Assembly: GCA_964019155.1 (NCBI GenBank)
Contig: CAXHSG010000228.1
Span: forward strand, 558,001-622,000
Direction: 5' to 3'
Origin: Osedax fenrisi
Taxonomy: Eukaryota; Annelida; Polychaeta; Sabellida; Siboglinidae
Length of the DNA: 64,000 nt
Part shown: positions 1 through 13,744 of the stretch, piece by piece
Numbering within the stretch: position 1 is the first letter of the stretch
Layout: every line of letters starts with the position of its first letter
Translations under genes and position numbers: made by a program
The notes under the pieces: generated by a model
Database searches by the model: none
Told to the model about the DNA's origin: nothing
The model's input: the letters and a program-made list of their open reading frames with translations, nothing else

Positions 1-735
1 TACTTAAAACTAATGCTATACTTATCTCCCATGCTATCCTTAAAACTAATGCTATCATTAACACACATGCCTTACTTAAAACTAATGCTATACTTATCAC
101 CCATGCTATTCTTAAAACTAATGCTATCATTAACACCCATGCTATACTTAAAACTAATGCTATCATTAACACCCATGTTATAATTTAAACTAATGCTATA
201 CTTATCACCCATGCTTTCCTTAAAACTAATTCTATCATTAACGCCCATGCTATACTTAAAACTAATGTTATCATTAAAACCCATGCTATACTTAAAACTA
301 ATGCTATACTTATCACCCATGCTATTCTTAAAACTAATGCTATCATTAACACCCATGTTATAATTTAAACTAATGCTATCATTAACACCCATTCTATACT
401 TAAAACTAATGCTATCATTAACACACATGCTATACTTAAAACTAATGCTATACTTATCTCCCATGCTATCCTTAAAACTAATGTTATCATTAAAACCCAT
501 GCTATACTTAAAACTAATGCTATACTTATCACCCATGCTATACTTAAAACTAATGCTATCATTAACACCCATGCTATACTTAAAACTAATGCTATCATTA
601 ACACCCATGTTATAATTTAAACTAATGCTATCATTAACACCCATGATATACTTAAAACTAATTCTATCATTAACACCCATGCTATACTTAAAACTAATGC
701 TATCATTAACACCCATGCTATACTTAAAACTAATG
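1..735 (+). repeat. Higher-order block H1, copy a (offset 2,029 bp)
   Basis: This block matches 2030-2764 unit by unit, including the private CCTTACTTAAAAC half at 70/2099 and the ordered run of B-prime, AACGCCC and TTATAATTTAAAC variants. A difference seen is A versus C at 65/2094. The match starts at the window edge, so the true left end is not visible. After an interruption of about 67 bp the similarity resumes at 838 versus 2934 (offset 2,096) and runs to about 1,130. Confidence 0.85.
88..105 (+). repeat. B-prime chimeric half-unit (type example)
   Basis: The half-unit CTATACTTATCACCCATG carries the first nine bases of half A and the last eight of half B, with one changed base (T) between. 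It looks like a recombinant of A and B and follows a normal A half. It recurs many times across the window, usually followed by CTATTCTTAAAACTAATG, CTTTCCTTAAAACTAATG or CTATACTTAAAACTAATG. A close relative, CTATACTTATCTCCCATG (for example 17-34), is confined to the left domain and transition zone. Confidence 0.85.
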
Positions 736-965
736 CTATCATTAACACCCATGATATACTTAAAACTAATGCTATCATTAATACCCATGCTATACTTAAA
801 ACTAATGCTATTATTAACACCCATGCTATACTTAAAACTTATATTATCATTAAAACCCATGCTATACTTAAAACTAATGGTATCACTGACATCCATGCTA
901 TACTTAAAACTAATACTATCATTAACACCCATGCTATACTTAAAACTAATGCTATCATTAACACA

Positions 966-972
966 CATACTT
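966..972 (+). repeat. Recurrent 5-bp deletion junction CATACTT (type example)
   Basis: The usual junction CATGCTATACTT is shortened to CATACTT, a loss of 5 bp that resets the 36-bp phase. Copies start at 966, 2779, 3062, 3561, 5644, 5891, 6715, 9087, 14860, 15683 and 16812. More follow to the right, for example 36786 and 39118. Most sit just before a B-prime half and a CTTTCCTTAAAAC-type half, so they were copied as part of larger blocks rather than arising independently. The deletion also shifts the open plus-strand frame from the LYLKLMLSLTPM register to the ILKTNAIINTHA register. Confidence 0.85.
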
Positions 973-1013
973 AAAACTAATGCTATACTTATCACCCATA
1001 CTTTCCTTAAAAC

Positions 1014-1027
1014 TAATGATATCATTA
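1014..1027 (+). repeat. Perfect 14-base palindrome TAATGATATCATTA (type example)
   Basis: One base change and no spacer difference turn the canonical TAATGCTATCATTA into a perfect palindrome with a central GATATC. It recurs in variant units across the window, including most M1 cassettes (for example 26918-26931). The canonical form keeps the outer arms TAATG and CATTA. The TAAT/ATTA cores look like homeodomain-type binding sites, but AT-rich repeats produce such cores easily, so a binding role is only a possibility. Confidence 0.7.
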
Positions 1028-1756
1028 ACACCCATGCTATACTTAAAACTAATGCTATCATTAACACCCATGATATACTTAAAACTAATGCTATCATTAA
1101 TACCCATATTATACTTAAAACTAATGCTATCATTAACACCCATGCTATACTTAAAACTAATACTATACTTATCTCCCATGCTATCCTTAAAACTAATGCT
1201 ATAATTAACACCCAAGCTATACTTAAAACTAATTATATCATTAACATCCATGATATACTTAAAACTAATACTATCATTAACACCCATGCTAAACATAAAT
1301 CTAATGCTATCATTAACACCCATGCTATACTTAAAACTAATGCTATCATTAACACCCATGCTATACTTAAAACTAATTCTATCATTAACGCCCATGCTAT
1401 ACTTAAAACTAATGCTATCATTAACACCCATGCTATACTTAAAACTAATGCTATCATTAAAACCCATGCTATACTTAAAACCAATGTTATAATTAACACC
1501 CATGGTATAATTAAAACTAATGCTATCATTAACACCCATACTATACTTAAAACTAATGCTATCATTAACATCCATGCTATACTTAAAACTAATGCTATCA
1601 TTAACACCCATGCTATACTTAAAACTAATTCTATACTTATCACCCATGCTATACTTAAAACTAATGCTATCATTAACACCCATGCTATACTTAAAAATAA
1701 TGCTATCACTAACACCCATGCTATACTTAAAAATAATGCTATCATTAACACCCATG

Positions 1757-1792
1757 CTATACTTAAAACTAATGCTATACTTAAAACTAATG
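1757..1792 (+). repeat. A-A half-unit register slip
   Basis: Two A halves lie side by side at 1757-1774 and 1775-1792, followed by a B-type half (CTATAATTAACATCCATG). The B half between them is missing, so the array slipped by 18 bp rather than 36. Equivalent A-A pairs occur at 4100-4135, 7470-7505 and 9914-9949. They show that 18-bp exchange still happens in, or was inherited by, the left domain. Confidence 0.85.
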
Positions 1793-2029
1793 CTATAATT
1801 AACATCCATGCTATACTTAAAACTAATGCTATCATTAACACACATGCTAAACTTAAAACTAATTCTATACTTATCTCCCATGCTATCCTTAAAACTAATG
1901 CTATCATTAACACCCATGCTATACTTAAAACTAATTCTATCATTAACATCCATGATATACTTAAAACTAATGCTATCATTAACAGCCATGCTATACTTAA
2001 AACTAATGCTATCATTAACACACATGCTA

Positions 2030-2764
2030 TACTTAAAACTAATGCTATACTTATCTCCCATGCTATCCTTAAAACTAATGCTATCATTAACACCCATGCC
2101 TTACTTAAAACTAATGCTATACTTATCACCCATGCTATTCTTAAAACTAATGCTATCATTAACACCCATGCTATACTTAAAACTAATGCTATCATTAACA
2201 CCCATGTTATAATTTAAACTAATGCTATACTTATCACCCATGCTTTCCTTAAAACTAATTCTATCATTAACGCCCATGCTATACTTAAAACTAATGTTAT
2301 CATTAAAACCCATGCTATACTTAAAACTAATGCTATACTTATCACCCATGCTATTCTTAAAACTAATGCTATCATTAACACCCATGTTATAATTTAAACT
2401 AATGCTATCATTAACACCCATTCTATACTTAAAACTAATGCTATCATTAACACACATGCTATACTTAAAACTAATGCTATACTTATCTCCCATGCTATCC
2501 TTAAAACTAATGTTATCATTAAAACCCATGCTATACTTAAAACTAATGCTATACTTATCACCCATGCTATACTTAAAACTAATGCTATCATTAACACCCA
2601 TGCTATACTTAAAACTAATGCTATCATTAACACCCATGTTATAATTTAAACTAATGCTATCATTAACACCCATGATATACTTAAAACTAATTCTATCATT
2701 AACACCCATGCTATACTTAAAACTAATGCTATCATTAACACCCATGCTATACTTAAAACTAATG
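2030..2764 (+). repeat. Higher-order block H1, copy b
   Basis: This is the second copy of the block at 1-735. It ends where CTATCATT in copy a is replaced by CGATAATTAACACCCATACTT, that is a variant unit plus the 5-bp deletion. The offset of 2,029 is not a multiple of 36 because the intervening array contains such short indels. Confidence 0.85.
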
Positions 2765-3312
2765 CGATAATTAACACCCATACTTAAAACTAATGCTATA
2801 CTTATCACCCATGCTTTCCTTAAAACTAATGCTATCATTAACACCCATGCTATACTTAAAACTAATGCTATCATTAACACCCATGCTATACTTAAAACTA
2901 ATGCTATTATTAACACCCATGCTATACTTAAAACTTATATTATCATTAAAACCCATGCTATACTTAAAACTAATGCTATCACTGACATCCATGCTATACT
3001 TAAAACTAATACTATCATTAACACCCATGCTATACTTAAAACTAATGCTATCATTAACACACATACTTAAAACTAATGCTATACTTATCACCCATACTTT
3101 CCTTAAAACTAATGATATCATTAACACCCATGCTATACTTAAAACTAATGCTATCATTAACACCCATGATATACTTAAAACTAATGCTATCATTAATACC
3201 CATATTATACTTAAAACTAATACTATCATTAACACCCATGCTATATTTAAAACTAATGCTATCATTAACACCCATGCTATACTTAAAACTAATACTATCA
3301 TTAACACCCATG

Positions 3313-3420
3313 CTATACTTAAAACTAATGCTATCATTAACACCCATGCTATACTTAAAACTAATGCTATCATTAACACCCATGCTATACTTAAAACTAA
3401 TGCTATCATTAACACCCATG
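3313..3420 (+). repeat. Three consecutive canonical 36-bp monomers (type example)
   Basis: Three exact consensus units lie head to tail at 3313-3348, 3349-3384 and 3385-3420. Each is half A followed by half B. The halves share 13 of 18 bases and differ at positions 5, 6, 11, 14 and 15. This indicates that the 36-bp unit arose by doubling of an 18-bp ancestor and divergence of the two copies. The junction of A and B contains TAATG-CTAT-CATTA, a 5-bp inverted repeat around a 4-base spacer, so the motif occurs once per unit. Confidence 0.95.
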
Positions 3421-6399
3421 CTATACTTAAAACTAATGTTATCATTAAAACCCATGCTATACTTAAAACTAATGCTATCACTAACATCCATGCTATACTT
3501 AAAACTAATACTATCATTAATACCCATGCTATACTTAAAACTAATGATATCATTAACACGCATACTTAAAACTAATGCTATACTTATCACCCATGTTTTC
3601 CTTAAAACTAATGCTATCATTAACACCCATGCTATACTTAAAACAAATGCTATCATTAACACCCATGCTATACTTAAAACTAATTATATCATTAACATCC
3701 ATGATATACTTAAAACTAATACTATCATTAACACCCATGCTAAACATAAATCTAATGCTATCATTAACACCCATGCTATACTTAAAACTAATGCTATCAT
3801 TAACACCCATGCTATACTTAAAACTAATTCTATAATTAACACCCATGGTATAATTAAAACTAATGCTATCATTAACACCCATACTATACTTAAAACTAAT
3901 GCTATCATTAATATCCATGCTATACTTAAAACTAATGCTATCATTAACACCCATGCTATACTTAAAACTAATGCTATACTTATCACCCATGCTATTCTTA
4001 AAACTAATGCTATCATTAACACCCATGCTATACTTAAAAATAATGCTATCACTAACACCCATGCTATACTTAAAAATAATGCTATCATTAACACCCATGA
4101 TATACTTAAAACTAAAGCTATACTTAAAACTAATGCTATAATTAACATCCATGCTATACTTAAAACTAATGCTATCATTAACACCCATGCTAAACTTAAA
4201 ACTAATTCTATACTTATCTCCCATGCTATCCTTAAAACTAATGCTATCATTAACACCCATGATATACTTAAAACTAATGCTATCATTAACACCCATGCTA
4301 TACTTAAAACTAATGCTATCATTAACACCCATGTTATAATTTAAACTAATGCTATACTTATCACCCATGCTTTCCTTAAAACTAATTCTATCATTAACGC
4401 CCATGCTATACTTAAAACTAATGTTATCATTAAAACCCATGCTATACTTAAAACTAATACTATACTTATCACCCATGCTATTCTTAAAACTAATGCTATC
4501 ATTAACACCCATGTTATAATTTAAACTAATGCTATCATTAACACCCATTCTATACTTAAAACTAATGCTATCATTAACACACATGCTATACTTAAAACTA
4601 ATGCTATACTTATCTCCCATGCTATCCTTAAAACTAATGCTATCATTAACACCCATGCTATACTTAAAACTAATGCTATACTTATCACCCATGCTATTCT
4701 TAAAACTAATGCTATCATTAAAACCCATGCTATACTTAAAACTAATGCTATACTTATCACCCATGCTATTCTTAAAACTAATGCTATCATTAACACCCAT
4801 GTTATAATTTAAACTAATGCTATCATTAACACCCATGATATACTTAAAACTAATTCTATCATTAACACCCATGCTATACTTAAAACTAATGTTATACTTA
4901 TCACCCATCCTATCCTTAAAACTAATTCTATCATGAACACCCATGCTAAACATAAAACTAATGCTATCATTAACACCCATGCTAAACTTAAAACTAATGC
5001 TATACTTATCACCCATGCTATACTTAAAACTAATGCTATAATTATCACCCATGTTATCATTAACATCCATGCTATACTTAAAACTAATGCTATCATTAAC
5101 ACCCATGCTATACTTAAAACTAAATCTATCATTAACACCCATGCTATACTTAAAACTAATGCTATAATTAACATCCATGCTATACTTAAAACTAATGCTA
5201 TCATTAACACCCATGCTATACTTAAAACTAATGCTATACTTATCACCCATGCTATTCTTAAAACTAATGATATAATTAACACCCATGCTATACTTAAAAC
5301 TAATACTATCATTAACACCCATGATATACTTAAAACTAATGCTATCATTAATACCCATACTATACTTAAAACTAATACTATCATTAACACCCATGCTATA
5401 TTTAAAACTAATGCTATCATTAACACCCATGCTATACTTAAAAATAATGCTATCATTAACACCCATGCTATACTTAAAACTAATGCTATCATTAACACCC
5501 ATGCTATACTTAAAACTAATGCTATCATTAACACCCATGATATACTTAAAACTAATGCTATCATTAACACCCATGCTATACTTAAAACTAATGCTATCAT
5601 TAACACCCATGCTATACTTAAAACTAATGCGATAATTAACACCCATACTTAAAACTAATGCTATACTTATCACCCATGCTATACTTAAAACTAATGCTAT
5701 CATTAACACCCATGCTATACTTAAAACTAATGCTATTATTAACACCCATGCTATACTTAAAACTAATGTTATCATTAAAACCCATGCTATACTTAAAACT
5801 AATGCTATCACTGACATCCATGCTATACTTAAAACTAATACTATCATTAACACACATGCTATACTTAAAACTAATGCTATCATTAACACACATACTTAAA
5901 ACTAATGCTATACTTATCACCCATGCTTTCCTTAAAACTAATGCTATCATTAACACCCATGCTATACTTAAAACTAATGCTATCATTAACACCCATGCTA
6001 TACTTAAAACTAATGCTATAATTAACATCCATGCTATACTTAAAACTAATGCTATCATTAACACCCATGCTATACTTAAAACTAATGCTAAACTTATCAC
6101 CCATGCTATTCTTAAAACTAATGCTATCATTAACACCTATGCTATACTTAAAACTAATGCTATTATTAACACCCATGATATACTTAAAACTAATGCTATC
6201 ATTAACACCCATACGATACTTAAAACTAATGCTATCATTAACACCCATGATATACTTAAAAATAATGCTATCATTAACACCCATGCTATACTTAAAACTA
6301 ATGCTATCATTAACACCCATGCTATACTTAAAACTAATGCTATCATTAATACCCATACTATACTTAAAACTAATACTATCATTAACACCCATGCTATAT

Positions 6400-7830
6400 T
6401 TAAAACTAATGCTATCATTAACACCCATGCTATACTTAAAACTAATGCTATCATTAACACCCATGCTATACTTAAAACTAATGCTATCATTAACACCCAT
6501 AATATACTTAAAACTAATGCTATCATTAACACCCATGCTATACTTAAAACTAATGCTATCATTAACACCCAAATCTATACTTAAAACTAATGTTATCATT
6601 AAAACCCATGCTATACTTAAAACTAATGCTATCACTAACATCCATGCTATACTTAAAACTAATACTATCATTAACACCCATGCTATACTTAAAACTAATG
6701 ATATCATTAACACCCATACTTAAAACTAATGCTATACTTATCACCCATGCTTTCCTTAAAACTAATGCTATCATTAACACCCATGCTATACTTAAAACTA
6801 ATTCTATAATTAACATCCAAGCTATACTTAAAACTAATGCTATCATTAACACCCATGCTATACTTAAAACTAATGCTATCATTAACACCCATGCTATACT
6901 TAAAACTAATGCTATCATTAACACCCATGCTATACTTAAAACTAATACTATACTTATCTCCCATGCTATCCTTAAAACTAATGCTATCATTAACACCCAT
7001 GCTATACTTAAAACTAATTATATCATTAACATCCATGATATACTTAAAACTAATACTATCATTAACACCCATGCTAAACATAAATCTAATGCTATCATTA
7101 ACACCCATGCTATACTTAAAACTAATGCTATCATTAACACCCATGCTATACTTAAAACTAATTTTATCATTAACGCCCATGCTATACTTAAAACTAATGC
7201 TATCATTAACACCCATGCTATACTTAAAACTAATGCTATCATTAAAACCCATGCTATACTTAAAACCAATGTTATAATTAACACCCATGTTATAATTAAA
7301 ACTAATGCTATCATTAACACCCATACTATACTTAAAACTAATGCTATACTTATCACCCATGCTATTCTTAAAACTAATGCTATCATTAACACCAATGCTA
7401 TACTTAAAACTAATGCTATCATTAACACCCATGCTATCCTTAAAACTAATGCTATCATTAACACCCATGCTATACTTAAAACTAATACTATACTTAAAAC
7501 TAATGCTATAATTAACATCCATGCTATACTTAAAACTAATGCTATCATTAACACCCATGCTAAACTTAAAACTAATTCTATACTTATCTCCCATGCTATC
7601 CTTAAAACTAATGCTATCATTAACACCCATGCTATACTTAAAACTAATTCTATCATTAACATCTATGATATACTTAAAACTAATGCTATCATTAACAGCC
7701 ATGCTATACTTAAAACTAATGCTATCATTAACGCCCATGCTATACTTAAAACTAATGCTTTCATTAAAACCCATGCTATACTTAAAACTAATTCTATCAT
7801 TAACGCCCATGCTATACTTAAAACTAATGC
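6400..7830 (+). repeat. Higher-order block H2, copy a (offset 2,372 bp)
   Basis: This block pairs with about 8772-10274. It holds CCCAAATCTATACTT, which I see only at about 6568 and 8940. It also holds the CTAAACATAAATC half at 7074 (9446 in copy b). The copies differ by two whole monomers (72 bp) present near 9,717 but missing near 7,345, after which the offset becomes 2,444. Edges are approximate. Confidence 0.8.
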
Positions 7831-8771
7831 TATACTTATCACCCATGCTTTCCTTAAAACTAATGCTATCATTAAAACCCATGCTAAACATAAAATTGAT
7901 GATATCATTAACACCCATGCTATATTTCAAACTATTGCTATCATTAACACCCATGATATACTTAAAACTAATTCTATCATTAACACCCATGCTATACTTA
8001 AAACTAATGTTATACTTATCACCCATCCTATCCTTAAAACTAATTCTATCATGAACACCCATGCTAAACATAAAACTAATGCTATACTTATCACCCATGC
8101 TATTCTTAAAACTAATGCTATCATTAACACCCATGTTATAATTTAAACTAATGCTATCATTAACACCCATGATATACTTAAAACTAATTCTATCATTAAC
8201 ACCCATGCTATACTTAAAACTAATGTTATACTTATCACCCATCCTATCCTTAAAACTAATTCTATCATGAACACCCATGCTAAACATAAAACTAATGCTA
8301 TCATTAACACCCATGCTAAACTTAAAACTAATGCTATACTTATCACCCATGCTATACTTAAAACTAATGCTATAATTATCACCCATGTTATCATTAACAT
8401 CCATGCTATACTTAAAACTAATGCTATCATTAACACCCATGCTATACTTAAAACTAAATCTATCATTAACACCCATGCTATACTTAAAACTAATGCTATA
8501 ATTAACATCCATGCTATACTTAAAACTAATGCTATCATTAACACCCATGCTATACTTAAAACTAATGCTATACTTATCACCCATGCTATTCTTAAAACTA
8601 ATGATATCATTAACACCCATGCTATACTTAAAACTAATACTATCATTAACACCCATGATATACTTAAAACTAATGCTATCATTAATACCCATACTATACT
8701 TAAAACTAATACTATCATTAACACCCATGCTATATTTAAAACTAATGCTATCATTAACACCCATGCTATAC

Positions 8772-10274
8772 TTAAAAATAATGCTATCATTAACACCCAT
8801 GCTATACTTAAAACTAATGCTATCATTAACACCCATGCTATACTTAAAACTAATGCTATCATTAACACCCATGATATACTTAAAACTAATGCTATCATTA
8901 ACACCCATGCTATACTTAAAACTAATGCTATCATTAACACCCAAATCTATACTTAAAACTAATGTTATCATTAAAACCCATGCTATACTTAAAACTAATG
9001 CTATCACTAACATCCATGCTATACTTAAAACTAATACTATCATTAACACCCATGCTATACTTAAAACTAATGATATCATTAACACCCATACTTAAAACTA
9101 ATGCTATACTTATCACCCATGCTTTCCTTAAAACTAATGCTATCATTAACACCCATGCTATACTTAAAACTAATGCTATAATTAACATCCAAGCTATACT
9201 TAAAACTAATGCTATCATTAACACCCATGCTATACTTAAAACTAATGCTATCATTAACACCCATGCTATACTTAAAACTAATGCTATCATTAACACCCAT
9301 GCTATACTTAAAACTAATACTATACTTATCTCCCATGCTATCCTTAAAACTAATGCTATCATTAACACCCATGCTATACTTAAAACTAATTATATCATTA
9401 ACATCCATGATATACTTAAAACTAATACTATCATTAACACCCATGCTAAACATAAATCTAATGCTATCATTAACACCCATGCTATACTTAAAACTAATGC
9501 TATCATTAACACCCATGCTATACTTAAAACTAATTTTATCATTAACGCCCATGCTATACTTAAAACTAATGCTATCATTAACACCCATGCTATACTTAAA
9601 ACTAATGCTATCATTAAAACCCATGCTATACTTAAAACCAATGTTATAATTAACACCCATGTTATAATTAAAACTAATGCTATCATTAACACCCATACTA
9701 TACTTAAAACTAATGCTATCATTAACATCCATGCTATACTTAAAACTAATGCTATCATTAACACCCATGCTATACTTAAAACTAATGCTATACTTATCAC
9801 CCATGCTATTCTTAAAACTAATGCTATCATTAACACCAATGCTATACTTAAAACTAATGCTATCATTAACACCCATGCTATCCTTAAAACTAATGCTATC
9901 ATTAACACCCATGCTATACTTAAAACTAATACTATACTTAAAACTAATGCTATAATTAACATCCATGCTATACTTAAAACTAATGCTATCATTAACACCC
10001 ATGCTAAACTTAAAACTAATTCTATACTTATCTCCCATGCTATCCTTAAAACTAATGCTATCATTAACACCCATGCTATACTTAAAACTAATTCTATCAT
10101 TAACATCTATGATATACTTAAAACTAATGCTATCATTAACAGCCATGCTATACTTAAAACTAATGCTATCATTAACGCCCATGCTATACTTAAAACTAAT
10201 GCTTTCATTAAAACCCATGCTATACTTAAAACTAATTCTATCATTAACGCCCATGCTATACTTAAAACTAATGT
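8772..10274 (+). repeat. Higher-order block H2, copy b
   Basis: This is the second copy of the block at about 6400-7830, longer by two monomers. The match ends where copy a goes into a B-prime half and copy b into CATTAAAACACATG. The 72-bp length difference is exactly two units, as expected of unequal exchange or replication slippage in register. Confidence 0.8.
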
Positions 10275-10723
10275 TATCATTAAAACACATGCTATACTTA
10301 AAACTAATGCTATCATTAACGCCGATGCTATACTTAAAACTAATGCTTTCATTAAAAACCATGCTATACTTAAAACTAATTCTATCATTAACATCCATGA
10401 TATACTTAAAACTAATACTATCATTAACACCCATGCTAAACATAAATCTAATGCTATCATTAACACCCATGCTATACTTAAAACCAATGCTATAATTAAC
10501 ACCCATGTTATAATTAAAATTAATACTATACTTATCTCCCATGCTATCCTTAAAACTAATGCTATCATTAACACCCATGCTATACTTAAAACTAATGCTA
10601 TACTTATCACCCATGCTATTCTTAAAACTAATGCTATCATTAACACCCATGCTATACTTAAAACTAATGCTATCATTAACACCCATGCTATCCTTAAAAC
10701 TAATGCTATCATTAACACCCATG

Positions 10724-10777
10724 CTATACATAAAACTAATGCTATACTTAAAACTAATGCTAAACTTAAAACTAATT
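10724..10777 (+). repeat. A-A-A triple half-unit block (first of seven)
   Basis: Three A-type halves are adjacent: 10724-10741, 10742-10759 and 10760-10777 (the last is CTAAACTTAAAACTAATT). A CTATACTTATCTCCCATG half follows. The same triple starts at 11768, 13370, 14162, 16186, 19123 and 19940, and is not seen outside 10.7-20.0 kb. Two of the copies are 2,024 bp apart, matching the independently seen block duplication. This makes it a good higher-order marker of this sub-domain. Confidence 0.85.
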
Positions 10778-13744
10778 CTATACTTATCTCCCATGCTATC
10801 CTTAAAACTAATGCTATCATTAACACCCATGCTATACTTAAAACTAATGCTATCATTAACATCCATGATATACTTAAAACTAATTCTATCATTAACAGCC
10901 AAGCTATACTTAAAACTAATGCTATCATTAACGCCCATGCTATACTTAAAACTAATGCTTTCATTAAAACCCATGCTATACTTAAAACTAATTCTATCAT
11001 TAACGCCCATGCTATACTTAAAACTAATGTTATCATTAAAACCCATGCTATACTTAAAACTAATGCTATACTTATCACCCATGCTATTCTTAAAACTAAT
11101 GCTATCATTAACACCCATGTTATAATTTAAACTAATGCTATCATTAACACCCATTCTATACTTAAAACTAATTCTATCATTAACACACATGCTATACTTA
11201 AAACTAATGCTATACTTATCTCCCATGCTATCCTTAAAACTAATGCTATGATTAACACCCATGCTATACTTAAAACTAATGCTATACTTATCACCCATGC
11301 TATTCTTAAAACTAATGCTATCATTAACACCCATGCTATACTTAAAACGAATGCTATAATTAACACCCATGTTATAATTAAAACTAATGCTATCATTAAC
11401 ACCCATTCTATACTTAAAACTAATGCTATCATTAACACCCATGCTATACTTAAAACTAATGCTATCATTAAAACCCATGCTATACTTAAAACCAATGTTA
11501 TAATTAACATCCATGCTATACTTAAAACTAATGCTATCATTAACACCCATGCTATACTTAAAACTAATGCTATACTTATCTCCCATGCTATCCTTAAAAC
11601 TAATGCTATCATTAACACCCATGCTATACTTAAAACTAATGCTATACTTATCACCCATGCTATTCTTAAAACTAATGCTATCATTAACACCCATGCTATA
11701 CTTAAAACTAATGCTATCATTAACACCCATGCTATCCTTAAAACTAATGCTATCATTAACACCCATGCTATACTTAAAACTAATGCTATACTTAAAACTA
11801 ATGCTAAACTTAAAACTAATTCTATACTTATCTCCCATGCTATCCTTAAAACTAATGCTATCATTAACACCCATGCTATACTTAAAACTAATGCTATCAT
11901 TAACATCCATGATATACTTAAAACTAATGCTATCATTAACAGCCATGCTATACTTAAAACTAATGCTATCATTAACGCCCATGCTATACTTAAAACTAAT
12001 GTTATCATTAAAACCCATGCTATACTTAAAACTAATGCTATACTTATCACCCATGCTATTCTTAAAACTAATGCTATCATTAACACCCATGTTATAATTT
12101 AAACTAATGCTATCATTAACACCCATTCTATACTTAAAACTAATTCTATCATTAACACACATGCTATACTTAAAACTAATGCTATACTTATCTCTCATGC
12201 TATCCTTAAAACTAATGCTATCATTAACACCCATGCTATACTTAAAACTAATGCTATACTTATCACCCATGCTATTCTTAAAACTAATGCTATCATTAAC
12301 ACCCATGCTATACTTAAAACTAATGCTATCATTAACACCCATGTTATAATTTAAACTAATGCTATACTTATCACCCATGCTTTCCTTAAAACTAATGCTA
12401 TCATTAAAACCCATGCTAAACATAAAATTGATGATATCATTAACACCCATGCTATATTTCAAACTATTGCTATCATTAACACCCATGATATACTTAAAAC
12501 TAATTCTATCATTAACACCCATGCTATACTTAAAACTAATGTTATACTTATCACCCATCCTATCCTTAAAACTAATTCTATCATGAACACCCATGCTAAA
12601 CATAAAACTAATGCTATCATTAACACCCATGCTAAACTTAAAACTAATGCTATACTTATCACCCATGCTATACTTAAAACTAATGCTATAATTATCACCC
12701 ATGTTATTATTAACATCCATGCTATACTTAAAACTAATGCTATCATTAACGCCCATGCTATACTTAAAACTAATGCTTTCATTAAAACCCATGCTATACT
12801 TAAAACTAATTCTATCATTAACATCCATGATATACTTAAAACTAATACTATCATTAACACCCATGCTAAACATAAATCTAATGCTATCATTAACACCCAT
12901 CCTATACTTAAAACCAATGCTATAATTAACACCCATGTTATAATTAAAACTAATGCTATCATTAACACCCATGCTATACTTAAAACTAATTCTATCATTA
13001 ACACACATGCTATACTTAAAAATAATGCTATCATTAACACCCATGCTATACTTAAAACTAATGCTATCATTAAAACCCATGCTATACTTAAAACCAATGT
13101 TATAATTAACACCCATGTTATAATTAAAACTAATGCTATCATTAACACACATACTATACTTAAAACTAATGCTATACTTATCTCCCATGCTATCCTTAAA
13201 ACTAATGCTATCATTAACACCCATGCTATACTTAAAACTAATGCTATACTTATCACCCATGCTATTCTTAAAACTAATGCTATCATTAACACCCATGCTA
13301 TACTTAAAACTAATGCTATCATTAACACCCATGCTATCCTTAAAACTAATGCTATCATTAACACCCATGCTATACTTAAAACTAATGCTATACTTAAAAC
13401 TAATGCTAAACTTAAAACTAATTCTATACTTATATCCCATGCTATCCTTAAAACTAATGCTATCATTAACACCCATGCTATACTTAAAACTAATGCTATC
13501 ATTAACACCAATGTTATAATTAAAACTAATGCTATCATTAACACCCATGCTATACTTAAAACTAATGCTATCATTAACACCCATGTTATAATTTAAACTA
13601 ATTCTATCATTAACACCCATGCTATACTTAAAAATAATGCTATAATTAACATCCATGCTATACTTAAAACTAATGCTATCATTAACACCCATGCTATACT
13701 TAAAACTAATGCTATACTTATCACCCATGCTATTCTTAAAACTA

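Noticed and set aside
72..1211. Hydrophobic 12-residue repeat (WVLMIALVLSIA) as a multi-pass membrane protein
   Set aside because: The hydrophobicity follows from reading T-rich codons of the same repeat in one frame. The frame changes to the polar MGVNDSISFKYS register inside the same open frame after a deletion junction.
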